This document shows, piece after piece, positions 14,320-21,658 of a stretch of DNA of 21,933 nt. Every line of letters begins with the position of its first letter. Within the stretch, counting starts at the first letter, position 1. The notes beneath the pieces are model-generated. The model had not been told where the DNA came from and did no database searches. It saw only the letters and a program-made list of their open reading frames with translations. The stretch covers positions 4,731 to 26,663 of the forward strand of contig PMHU01000035.1 in NCBI GenBank assembly GCA_003156795.1. Direction: 5' to 3'. This stretch comes from Acidimicrobiaceae bacterium (GTDB taxonomy: Bacteria; Actinomycetota; Acidimicrobiia; Acidimicrobiales; Palsa-688). The position numbers and the translations under genes are program-made.

Positions 14320-15519
14320 GTGGGCCCCGGCAACCTAGGTTTTCAGATCTTCGACTGCGACAACCATTTCTACGAGGCGGAAGACGCCTTCACCAGATAT
14401 ATGGATCCCGAGTTCAAAAAGCGGGGCATGCAGTGGGCCGAGGTCAATGGTCGCAAGCGCCTGCTGGTCGGGGGCAGGATCAACCGGTTCATCCCCAACG
14501 CGACATGGGATCCGGTATCAAAGCCGGGCGCCCTCGACGAGTACTTCCGGGGCCGCAACCCCAAAGGCCAGGGCCCCCGGGAGTTATTCGGAGAACTCGA
14601 CCGGCTGGCCGATCACCCCGAATACCAGAATCGTGACGCCCGCCTCACGCTCATGGACGAGCAGGGCATGCAAGGCGCCATCTTCCTGCCCACCCTCGGG
14701 GTGGGAATGGAACAGGCCCTGCGGGCCGACATCCCCGCCTTGGTGGCCGCCTTCCGGGCGTTCAACCGTTGGATGGAGGAGGACTGGGGCTTCGCTTACA
14801 AGGAGCGGATCTTCGCGGCGCCCTACATCACCCTGGTCGACCCGGACAACGCAGTATCGGAGCTGCAATGGGCCCTCGACCACGACGCCCGTTTCATAGT
14901 CATGGTGGGAGGCCCGGTGGTCGCCAACGGTGTGGGCCGATCGCCGGCCGATCCGGTCTACGACCCGTTCTGGTCACTGGTCAACGAGACCGGAGTCACC
15001 GTTGCCTACCACGGGGGTGACAGCACCTACTCGAAGTACCTGACCGACTGGGGAGAAAGCTCCGAAACCGAGTCCTTTCGCCAGAACCCTTTCCGATCGC
15101 TCATATCGGCTGACCACCATCAGGACACCTTCGCCAACCTCCTCGCCCACGGCCTCTTCGCCCGTTTCCCCAACCTCCGGATCGCCTCGATCGAAACAGG
15201 ATCGGCCTGGGTGTTCCACTTGTTCGAGAAGTTGAAGAAGTCCTTCGGCCAAACGCCCGCCGCCTACCCGGAGGACCCGCGCGAGACGTTCAAGCGGCAC
15301 GTGTGGGTATCGCCGTTCTATGAGGACGAACTCGGGGAGCTACGTCAGATACTCGGCGCCGATCACGTACTCATGGGCTCGGACTACCCCCATGCAGAGG
15401 GGTTGGCCGATCCTGGGTCGTACGTCAAGGACCTAAAGAACTTCAACTACAGCGACGAGGACTGCCGCTTGGTCATGCGCGACAACGGAATCGCGCTTTC
15501 GCACCGCCGCCCCGCCTGA
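14320..15519 (+). CDS. Amidohydrolase (TIM-barrel metal-dependent hydrolase)
   Basis: A complete 399-residue amidohydrolase_2-type enzyme. The first barrel strand gives the metal motif FDCDNHFYE (D12, D14, H16). A middle strand gives VAYHGGD (about 229-235) with a metal-binding His, and the last strand gives MGSDYPHAEG (about 352-361) with the catalytic Asp. The C-terminal RLVMRDNGIALS helix is the usual family end. Relatives include decarboxylases of the ACMSD type and hydrolases acting on ring-cleavage products; the substrate cannot be told. The GTG at 14320 is chosen because GGGAGGG lies 4-5 bases upstream and because the promoter makes earlier starts impossible. It is a single-gene unit under probable TetR control, ended by a hairpin at 15522-15543. 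Confidence 0.92.
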   Translation: MGPGNLGFQIFDCDNHFYEAEDAFTRYMDPEFKKRGMQWAEVNGRKRLLVGGRINRFIPNATWDPVSKPGALDEYFRGRNPKGQGPRELFGELDRLADHPEYQNRDARLTLMDEQGMQGAIFLPTLGVGMEQALRADIPALVAAFRAFNRWMEEDWGFAYKERIFAAPYITLVDPDNAVSELQWALDHDARFIVMVGGPVVANGVGRSPADPVYDPFWSLVNETGVTVAYHGGDSTYSKYLTDWGESSETESFRQNPFRSLISADHHQDTFANLLAHGLFARFPNLRIASIETGSAWVFHLFEKLKKSFGQTPAAYPEDPRETFKRHVWVSPFYEDELGELRQILGADHVLMGSDYPHAEGLADPGSYVKDLKNFNYSDEDCRLVMRDNGIALSHRRPA

Positions 15520-15521
15520 GC

Positions 15522-15543
15522 GGCCCCCGCCGGTTCCGGGGCC
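15522..15543 (+). terminator. GC-rich hairpin after the amidohydrolase, candidate terminator
   Basis: GGCCCC (15522-15527) pairs with GGGGCC (15538-15543) around a 10-base loop, starting two bases after the TGA. No T-run follows. Termination is inferred from position and stem strength. Confidence 0.45.
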
Positions 15544-15778
15544 TGGCAGGGGGTCGGGGGACAAAAGGGACAGCGGATTAGCGTCGCAATAGTGTCGGCA
15601 CGACTACATCACCAAGGCGCGACTCGGCCCCGTCACCGCTTAAAACCTGTTACAACATCACGAGACCAAGCGCCCAAGAAGATCTAGGTCGCGGTGGTGG
15701 CGGACGGGCGGGCAACCAAGCGGGAATGAGGCTGGCCCATTTGGTCACGGAAGGGCTGGTAGGACACATCGGCCGCGA
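15544..15778. other. Convergent spacer between amidohydrolase and crotonase genes, nothing recognised
   Basis: Lower in GC around 15585-15690 than its surroundings. Short peptides such as DYITKARLGPV can be read but match no family I know. No repeat or RNA feature was recognised. Confidence 0.4.
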
Positions 15779-16567
15779 TCAGCGGGGAACGATGTCGTCG
15801 TAGGCCGGTCGCGCGCCCGTGCGGCTTGCCTCGAGAGCCACCTTTGAGTCCGGGTGTTCCATCATCTGCGCCGTCAGTCCCTGCTCGAGCTCGTAGCCGC
15901 GCCGCACGTCGACGAGCTCGATCTCGTTCAACCCGCGCTTTCCGAGGCGGACGGCGATGGGGCTGTAGGCCGCGACACGACGCGCTTGAACCTGTGCCGC
16001 CTCGACCAGTTCGTCGCGGGGCACCACGGCGATGACGGCGCCGAGCGCGTACATCTGCTCAGCGGAGAGCCGCTCGCCAGTCAAGAACATCCACCGAACC
16101 ATTGGCTGGCCAACCATGCGGCCGAGGTGGCGCGCTCCGCCATGGACCCCGACGCTTAGCTCCGGAAGTCCGAATGAGGCGTCGGGGCTGGCGAGCACGA
16201 AGTCGCACGCGGCTGCGAGGCACAGCCCAGTGCCCAGTGCTGCGCCTGCAACGGCGCCCACCACGGGTACTGCGCACTCCTGGATCGCGAAGAACGCTTC
16301 ACGAACGTGAAACATGCGCTCCCGCACGTTCTCGTTGTCCATGGTGGCGAAGTCATCCAGGTCGTTGCCCGCGCAAAAGTGCTTGCCCGCCCCGGTCAGG
16401 ACGACGGCCCGCACGCCCGGTCCGACCTGGTCGATGTCGACGAACAGGTCTCGCATCTCCCGATACATCAGCAAGTCGACGGCGTTCACCGGCGGCCGTG
16501 CCATCGTCACAGTGGCGACACCGTCATCGCGCAGCTCGATCTTGAAACGGGTGAGGTCTCGGCCCAC
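15779..16567 (-). CDS. Crotonase-fold enzyme (enoyl-CoA hydratase/isomerase family)
   Basis: A 262-residue crotonase-family protein binding acyl-CoA. The first oxyanion strand reads FCAGNDLDDF (64-73) and the second GAALGTGLCLAAACDFV (108-124). Of the two catalytic Glu residues of true enoyl-CoA hydratases, the later one is kept (E136 in FGLPEL), but the earlier one (the Glu of GGGCELA) is Cys116. HGGARHLGR replaces the usual PGAGGTQRL. This argues for an isomerase, thioesterase, hydrolase or retro-aldol role rather than plain hydration. The GTG start has GGGAGG 9 bases upstream. It lies 135 bases downstream of a StrR-type regulator on the same strand, which may activate it. The fold is certain; the reaction is not. 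Confidence 0.9.
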   Translation of the reverse strand: MGRDLTRFKIELRDDGVATVTMARPPVNAVDLLMYREMRDLFVDIDQVGPGVRAVVLTGAGKHFCAGNDLDDFATMDNENVRERMFHVREAFFAIQECAVPVVGAVAGAALGTGLCLAAACDFVLASPDASFGLPELSVGVHGGARHLGRMVGQPMVRWMFLTGERLSAEQMYALGAVIAVVPRDELVEAAQVQARRVAAYSPIAVRLGKRGLNEIELVDVRRGYELEQGLTAQMMEHPDSKVALEASRTGARPAYDDIVPR

Positions 16568-16702
16568 GGCGCTACGCCTCCCTGCCGTGTGTTGTTCGTT
16601 TGTAGCCTGACGCGGGTATGGACCGTAGGCTTGCGCCGCCGCCGCTCAAGAACGACGCGTCGTCGTCGCGACCGCCGATTCGAGCGAAACCGTCGCTGGC
16701 CT

Positions 16703-17659
16703 TCAATGGCAGCGCTTCCGCGACCGGTTCTCCACCGACTCGGCGAACCGAGACCAAAACGCCGCACGCCGTCGAGCTTCGTCGGCGACCTCGTAGACGC
16801 GGCTGAGCGGGATCGCCCGCGAGTGCTGCACCGGGTCGACAGCCGACGTGTCGGTCCGGGCAAAGAACTCGGCCACGGCCGCGGCCTCGTCGCGGGAGGT
16901 GAAGGCATGATCCGTCTGCCACGGCAGCTCGCGCCGACGAGCGAGGGTCGACAGGAGCGCGTCCGGGGCACTGGGCACACTGCTATCGAGCGTCCCCTGC
17001 TCGACCAGAGCGGTACGGACCCTCCGCACCGTCTCAGGTGAGACTCCGATCGCTCCGGCGATCTCCCTCAGCGACGCTCGGGGCCGCGCCATGATCGCCT
17101 CGGCTATACGGGCGCGCTGCGCACGCGAGTCGACGGGACGAACCCGGCCGTCTCGGCCGATACGTCCGCCTGTTCCCATGACGCGAACGGCTTCCACGGT
17201 CTCGCCGAGGACAGAGCGCACCTGAGCGACGATCTTCGGTGATATCCCGCAGATCTCGCTGATTCGACGGTCGGACCAGTCGGGATGTGCGCGGGTGATC
17301 CTGCGGGCTGCTTCTTGCCGCTCGGCACGGTTCAGCACGTCATCTCGTGTGTTCAGCCGGATGAACTCGGCGATCGCGTCGGTCTCGTCACCGTAGAACC
17401 ATCGAGCTCGCAGCTCCGTCGCGCCCATCGACGCCGCCGCGCTCACGCGCCGGTGACCGTCGACCACCTCGAATGTCGCGCAAGACACCACGATTGGTTC
17501 CCACAAGAGGGGGTCGCTAGCGGGGCTGCGGTGCGGTTCGCTGGCTGAGCCCGGGTCACGGATAGAGGGGCGCAGGCGAAGCGATTCCAACGCGACGCAG
17601 GTGGTCTGGTTTGGGTGCGGACTAAAGGTCGTGGGTGCCGGCCGATCGGTGACAGACAT
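16703..17659 (-). CDS. StrR/NovG-type ParB-domain transcriptional regulator
   Basis: A 318-residue regulator. Residues 55-100 form a ParB-like domain (EVVDGHRRVSAAASMGATEL). A first helix-turn-helix at 127-147 reads WSDRRISEICGISPKIVAQV, preceded by LNRAERQEAARRI. A GRDGRVRPVD linker (168-177) leads to a second helix-turn-helix at 195-215 (ASLREIAGAIGVSPETVRRV). This layout, including the GRDGxVRP linker, is that of pathway-specific activators such as StrR and NovG of antibiotic gene clusters rather than of chromosome-partition ParB; no parA is present. The ATG has GGGGGA 6 bases upstream. It diverges from a TetR gene across a 158-base gap holding a palindrome. The last 90 residues are not recognised. 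Likely target: the crotonase gene downstream or a nearby operon. Confidence 0.85.
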   Translation of the reverse strand: MSVTDRPAPTTFSPHPNQTTCVALESLRLRPSIRDPGSASEPHRSPASDPLLWEPIVVSCATFEVVDGHRRVSAAASMGATELRARWFYGDETDAIAEFIRLNTRDDVLNRAERQEAARRITRAHPDWSDRRISEICGISPKIVAQVRSVLGETVEAVRVMGTGGRIGRDGRVRPVDSRAQRARIAEAIMARPRASLREIAGAIGVSPETVRRVRTALVEQGTLDSSVPSAPDALLSTLARRRELPWQTDHAFTSRDEAAAVAEFFARTDTSAVDPVQHSRAIPLSRVYEVADEARRRAAFWSRFAESVENRSRKRCH

Positions 17660-17693
17660 GCGATTCCCCCGAGGTAGGATCTATCTAACTCCA

Positions 17694-17704
17694 GTTTGAC
17701 AAAC
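17694..17704. promoter_or_regulatory. Inverted repeat GTTTG-A-CAAAC in a divergent promoter region
   Basis: A perfect 11-bp inverted repeat between the StrR-type and TetR genes. It contains TTGACA on the plus strand (17696-17701) and TTGTCA on the minus strand, both -35-like, so a bound protein could block both directions. The -10 boxes at the right distance are poor. The TetR at 17818 is the likely binder; inferred. Confidence 0.45.
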
Positions 17705-17817
17705 GGGACGAGAATCCGCAACTGCGAGAGGGCGGCGTCGGACGCAGTTGGTCAGGCAGGCTCGGCATCGGTTCGTGCCAGGCCGTCTAGATTGATCCTT
17801 GAACGAAAGGCCTCTAG

Positions 17818-18483
17818 GTGGCGAGACCCCGACGAATCGGCGTGGAGCCGAACGAGCCGAGCACGAGGCGAGGCACGCGCAACGAGGCACGTTGGGATGA
17901 GATCCTGCGCGCCGCTGCGGAGGAGTTCAATGAGCGCGGCTACCACGCCACGAGGCTCCAGGACATCGCAGCCCGGGTCGGCCTCCTCACCGGCAGCCTC
18001 TACTACTACATCGAGTCCAAGGAAGATCTGCTGTACGCTCTGGCGGAGTCAAGCCTGCGCCTTGGACTCGACGCTACCGCGGAGGACGAGCTGACCGCCC
18101 AGGCTGATGCAGCGACCCGGCTTCGTGCGTTCATCCAGCGCCAGATGGAAGCGCTGGATAGCTTGCAGAGCCCGTCCGGCGGGATCTGGCGGGACATCGC
18201 CTGGCTCTCTGACGAGCACCGATCACAGATCGAGTCGATGCAGGCAGACCTGAACACTTTCGTGCGGAGGATCATCAGGCAAGGGATGAGCGACGGGGAC
18301 TTCGCCGCGGACGTTGACGTCGGACTGGTGAGCAGCACGCTGTTCGCGCTACTCAGCACGACCCGGGGATGGGCCAAGACCCGGCGCCGGTCTTATGCAG
18401 ACATCGGTGACTGGTACGCGCGGATGCTCCTACGCGGGTTGGCGTCGAGCGAGCACCTCAGCCTCCGCTCGTCCTCGATCTGA
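17818..18483 (+). CDS. TetR-family transcriptional regulator (KstR2-like DNA-binding domain)
   Basis: A 221-residue TetR regulator. The DNA-binding domain reads DEILRAAAEEFNERGYHATR, then LQDIAARVGLLTGSLYYYI (about 48-66) and ESKEDLLYAL. The LLTGSLYYYIESKEDLL segment is close to that of KstR2 and other TetR repressors of CoA-dependent catabolism. The C-terminal domain (RDIAWLSDEHRSQIESMQ) resembles TetR proteins sensing acyl-CoA compounds, which is an inference. The GTG start at 17818 is supported by AAAGG 7 bases upstream. It is convergent with the ACAD pair, 34 bases away, and divergent from the StrR-type gene. It is the natural candidate to control the ACAD operon. Confidence 0.93.
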   Translation: MARPRRIGVEPNEPSTRRGTRNEARWDEILRAAAEEFNERGYHATRLQDIAARVGLLTGSLYYYIESKEDLLYALAESSLRLGLDATAEDELTAQADAATRLRAFIQRQMEALDSLQSPSGGIWRDIAWLSDEHRSQIESMQADLNTFVRRIIRQGMSDGDFAADVDVGLVSSTLFALLSTTRGWAKTRRRSYADIGDWYARMLLRGLASSEHLSLRSSSI

Positions 18484-18492
18484 TCGAGACGG

Positions 18493-18520
18493 GCGACACC
18501 GCGTCAGCGACACCGCGTCA
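18493..18520. repeat. Perfect 14-bp tandem duplication at a convergent gene junction
   Basis: GCGACACCGCGTCA is repeated back to back at 18493-18506 and 18507-18520. The second copy contains the stop codon of the ACAD gene read on the minus strand (18518-18520). GGCGAC and GTCGCC flank it (18492-18497, 18523-18528) and could form a weak stem with a long loop. It is probably a replication-slippage duplication, with a possible bidirectional terminator. Confidence 0.75.
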
Positions 18521-19753
18521 GCGTCGCCGAGTGTTGCGGAGCACCTCACTGAACGGGAGGTCTCGGTCCGGGGCAGGCTCCTTGGGCAACCCCAGGAGGC
18601 GTTCGCTGATGATGTTGCGCTGCATCTCGTTCGTGCCGCCGGCGATCGTGCCGCCTCGTGACTCGAGCCACGTGGTGCCGACGTTGTCCACCCGGACCTC
18701 GTCGCCTTCCCAGATCACGCCGTCGGCACCATGTGCCGCAAGGGCGGTGCGCACCGACGCTTGGGCGGCCACCGTGGACTGTAGCTTCGTCAGAGAGCCC
18801 CACTGCCCCTTGTGGGTCCCCGCGCGCAGCCCGGCCATCACCCGCGCGCTGGTGAGTGGCACCACAACCGACTGGATGTAGGCGTCGACGATCATCATCC
18901 CTACGGCGTCGAGGCGCCCTCGCTCATGCGCAGCCACCGCCGACGAGACGGCCGGTTCGCCGCCGAACATCCGCTTCGGGCCGCGCTCACGTTGGCCGAT
19001 CAGCCGCCCATACCCGATGTTCCCCACCGTGTTGCGCTCGTGCATCAGCAGGGTCTGCGCGACAGCCCACCCTTCGTTCTCCCCGCCGATAAGGTTGCCC
19101 GCGGGGAGAACAACGTCGTCGAAGAACTCCTCGCAGTAGTCGCTGACCAGGCCGCTCGCCGATCGCGTCGGCTGGATGCTCATTCCGGGCGTGTCCTTTA
19201 GAGGTACGGCGATCATCGAGAGGCCCCTGTGCTTGGGCACGTCCCAGTTCGACCGGCAGAGGCACAGCCCATAGTCTGCTTCGAGCGCCCCGCTGCTCCA
19301 CATCTTCGAACCATTCAGGACGAAGGTCGCGCCGTCTCGGCTTAGCCTGGTCATCGAGCCGGCCATATCGGAGCCACCCTGAGGCTCCGAGAGCAGCTGC
19401 ATCCAGACGCTGTCCCCGCGCAGCAACGAAGGCAAGAACCGCTCCTTCGTGTCTTCGGACCCGCGATCGAGGATCGTGGGTCCTAACATGCCGATCGAGA
19501 CCCGATTCTCCATCGGCAACTGGCGATCCTGGACGGCCGTCTCCTCGACGAACGCCTGCTGGTGCTCGAGCGTCAGACCGGCTCCGCCGTACTGTGTCGG
19601 GAACGCTATTCCCGCGAACCCGTGGTCGTACAGGAGGTTCTGCAGTGCGCGAGTGGGCATGAGTTCGTCGTCCCAGCGGGGCAGGTGGCGTTCCATCCAG
19701 CGCGCTGCACGAGCGCGGAAGACGGCGATCGGTTCAGGTGCGTCGGGGCTCAT
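18518..19753 (-). CDS. Acyl-CoA dehydrogenase, subunit of a probable heteromeric pair
   Basis: A 411-residue acyl-CoA dehydrogenase. The mid-domain motif LLSEPQGGSDMAGS (120-133) and the NGSKMWSS strand mark the flavin/substrate site. The C-terminal GGTNEMQRNIISERLLGLP is the same type as in the ACAD at 366-1571. The ATG at 19753 has AAGGG 8 bases upstream and overlaps the stop of the second ACAD gene by 4 bases (ATGA), so the two chains are made together. In steroid side-chain degradation, coupled ACAD genes (for example FadE28-FadE29) encode alpha2beta2 enzymes in which each chain lacks half of the FAD or catalytic residues. The same is likely here but cannot be proved from motifs alone. 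Its stop lies in a 14-bp tandem repeat. Confidence 0.93.
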   Translation of the reverse strand: MSPDAPEPIAVFRARAARWMERHLPRWDDELMPTRALQNLLYDHGFAGIAFPTQYGGAGLTLEHQQAFVEETAVQDRQLPMENRVSIGMLGPTILDRGSEDTKERFLPSLLRGDSVWMQLLSEPQGGSDMAGSMTRLSRDGATFVLNGSKMWSSGALEADYGLCLCRSNWDVPKHRGLSMIAVPLKDTPGMSIQPTRSASGLVSDYCEEFFDDVVLPAGNLIGGENEGWAVAQTLLMHERNTVGNIGYGRLIGQRERGPKRMFGGEPAVSSAVAAHERGRLDAVGMMIVDAYIQSVVVPLTSARVMAGLRAGTHKGQWGSLTKLQSTVAAQASVRTALAAHGADGVIWEGDEVRVDNVGTTWLESRGGTIAGGTNEMQRNIISERLLGLPKEPAPDRDLPFSEVLRNTRRR

Positions 19754-20895
19754 GCGGGACCCTTGTTAGTCGCCACGACCTGGGTGAGCAGCGTGTTCTT
19801 GTGATCCTCCGGTGTTCCGAACACCGCCCGGTCCACCGCCGCCCGTCGGTTGTAGAGGTGGATGTCGTGCTCCCAGGTCACCCCGATGCCTCCCGTGATC
19901 TGGACGCAGTCGTCGACGATGTCGAGCGCGTGGGTGCCCACGTACGCTTTTGCAACACTGGCGAGAGCGCTCGTGCTCGCAGCGCCGTCGTCGATCGCGG
20001 CCGCGAGCGCGTCCGAGACCGCTTTCGCCCCTTCGAGCTGGACCGCCATGTCCGCGATCCGGTGCTTCAGCGCCTGGTAGGACACGATCGGACGCCCGAA
20101 CGCGCTGCGCTCCAGCCCGTATTGCATCGTGAACTCCAGCGTCCGATCGGCGATGCCCACAAGCTCTGCGCACTGGAGTGCGACCGCGAGGTCGAGCTGC
20201 CAGGCGATCTGGTCCGCGGCGCCGCCAATCTCACCGACGACGGCGCTCGCGGGCAGCCGCGCACCGTCGAAGGTGATCGATCCGAATCGCCGAGTAATGT
20301 CGATGCTGCGTCCGGGCGTCGTCCTCACGCCAGGCGTGCCGGTCGGCACCAGCAGCTGCGTGAGACCGTCGCCGGTCCGCGCAGACACTAGGACGAGATC
20401 AGCGCTACCGAGCGCCTCGACGTACGCCTTGGCACCGTCGACGACGATGTCGGTGCCCTGTGGTGTGGCGCTCGTCCTGATGTCCCGAACGTCCCATTGG
20501 CGTTGCGGTTCGCAGATCGCCCAGGTGGCGACGATCTCCCCGGACAGCAGCCCCGGGAGCACCGAAGAGCCCTGCTCGTCGGAACCTTCCCGCGCCACCG
20601 ACGCGGCCACGACGTTCACCGGCAGGAACGGTCCCGGGGCCACGAGCCGGCCAATCTCCTCCGCGACGATGGCCGCGTCGCAGGTGGGCTTGCCGGAGAG
20701 GGTGCCTCCGCCCAGCTGTTCAGGGACAAGGAGTGACGTCCAACCGAGCTCGCTCGCCTTGCGCCACCACGTTCGGTCGAAGCCGTCGCGTGACTCGTAC
20801 AGGTCGCGAACGACGCTGAGGGGGGTCTCGGCCTCGAGGAACCTCCGAGTCGCGGCGCGAAAGAACTCCTGTTCCTCGTTCAGCTCAATCTGCAT
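19750..20895 (-). CDS. Acyl-CoA dehydrogenase, partner subunit
   Basis: A 381-residue acyl-CoA dehydrogenase-family protein, first gene of the coupled pair. The N-terminal helix begins at MQIELNEEQEFFRAATRRFL, a classic ACAD start. LLVPEQLGGGTL forms the first flavin-side loop. The C-terminal half has RSAFGRPIVSYQALKHRIAD (the Arg-Phe-Gly FAD-binding motif) and VQITGGIGVTWEHDIHLYNR. The mid-domain motif is weak (TWAICEPQRQWD), so this may be the chain with a reduced catalytic role. I place the start at ATG 20895, with GGAG 8 bases upstream; an in-frame extension to 20955 adds 20 non-family residues. A TetR gene and a palindrome at 17694-17704 lie downstream. The substrate is probably a bulky or cyclic acyl-CoA. 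Confidence 0.92.
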   Translation of the reverse strand: MQIELNEEQEFFRAATRRFLEAETPLSVVRDLYESRDGFDRTWWRKASELGWTSLLVPEQLGGGTLSGKPTCDAAIVAEEIGRLVAPGPFLPVNVVAASVAREGSDEQGSSVLPGLLSGEIVATWAICEPQRQWDVRDIRTSATPQGTDIVVDGAKAYVEALGSADLVLVSARTGDGLTQLLVPTGTPGVRTTPGRSIDITRRFGSITFDGARLPASAVVGEIGGAADQIAWQLDLAVALQCAELVGIADRTLEFTMQYGLERSAFGRPIVSYQALKHRIADMAVQLEGAKAVSDALAAAIDDGAASTSALASVAKAYVGTHALDIVDDCVQITGGIGVTWEHDIHLYNRRAAVDRAVFGTPEDHKNTLLTQVVATNKGPA

Positions 20896-21164
20896 CCGGG
20901 ACTCCGCGTGGTGGCATCTGGCTGCCGGGGTCAGAGCGGGCGTCGAAGCCGTCATCGCCCGACCACAGGTACACGTCCTCGATTTCGCCGAGGCGCCCGT
21001 CGAAGCCGGTTGCGTTGACGGAGCGGAAAATCCGGTCTCGCCCTATCACGTACGCCCGATCGCAGCCCGGCACAACGGCACGCGCATGCTGGCCGACGTC
21101 GACGCTGGCGACATCCCCGTCTGGCGCTTCCCGCACGACCGCGACGAGCTGGACAGGACTCCCC
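20885..21164 (-). other. Unrecognised open frame upstream of the ACAD pair
   Basis: The minus-strand frame ending at TGA 20885-20887 overlaps the ACAD start by 11 bases. It has the codon pattern of real coding DNA (G/C in most third positions) for about 90 codons, for example RDRIFRSVNATGFDGRLGEI. I do not recognise the product. The frame joins the LivH-like relic at 21165-21346 only through a frame change near 21160, so it is either part of the same decayed gene, the end of another lost gene, or chance. Confidence 0.35.
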
Positions 21165-21346
21165 GAGCAGGAACGCCTGGTCGGCCTGCATTTCGCAGTA
21201 GACGTTTGCGCCAGACAACTCGACCGAGCCCCTGCTGAAGTTGACGACGCTGGTAAACTCATTGATGAAACCAGGCCTTGAGCGTACCGAGTATGCACGG
21301 CGCCAGCGCCCACGCCGAGGATGAAGAATTTGATGAAAATGCTCAA
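21165..21346 (-). pseudogene. Relic of a LivH-type ABC transporter permease N-terminus
   Basis: Beginning at a TTG (21344-21346) one minus-strand frame reads FIKFFILGVGAGAVHTRYAQ followed by GLV. The next frame then reads TSVVNFSRGSVELSGANVY followed by CEMQAD. Joined, they reproduce the start of branched-chain amino acid-type permeases (FFxxGLGAGAVYxLLAxGLV, then SGVVNFAxGAxxxxGAYVY). A frame change is needed between GLV and SVVNF, and conserved hydrophobic positions are spoiled (HTR, NEF). No later transmembrane segment follows, so only about 60 codons of a ~290-residue permease remain. No ABC ATPase or binding-protein gene is near. The 21347-21658 stretch upstream holds no gene I recognise. 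Confidence 0.7.
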
Positions 21347-21658
21347 CGGTCTTCGGCTCCCACACGTCGTTGCCGGTGCGATCATCCCGCAGGGCTGCTG
21401 CCATCTTTTCAGTAGTCGTCCAACTGAACCGTTGGCGCCCAGCACCTCCGCGGGCCTGTGTGCCGACCGGGGGCCGCAGGAGGCGGAGCGACGGTCGGAC
21501 GGCATCGCCGTCGGCCGCTCGGGCGGGCCAGTGGCCAGTCGTCCGAGTCGGCGTCGCGGCCGGCCGGGCGGCGCCGGTCGGGTGCGAGCGGTCCGCGTCC
21601 AATCGCGCCTGTCTAACGACGCCGTAGGGTCATGCAGTCGATCGGACAAGGGGATGCA
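21347..21658. other. Spacer before the last amidohydrolase, nothing recognised
   Basis: This 312-base stretch has open frames on both strands with Arg/Pro/Ser-rich translations typical of non-coding high-GC DNA. The promoter of the amidohydrolase at 21659 is expected near its right end; no clear -35/-10 pair was found. Confidence 0.4.

Noticed and set aside
16703..17659. Chromosome or plasmid partition ParB
   Set aside because: No ParA gene or parS-like site is nearby, and the double helix-turn-helix with GRDGxVRP linker fits StrR-type regulators better.
20129..21238. 369-codon plus-strand open frame
   Set aside because: It lies mostly antisense to the well-supported ACAD at 19750-20895 and its translation has no domain pattern.
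21321..21658. Small plus-strand gene beginning MKNLMKMLNGL
   Set aside because: Its start is antisense to the LivH-like relic and the rest is Arg/Ser/Pro-rich without a ribosome site or recognisable pattern.
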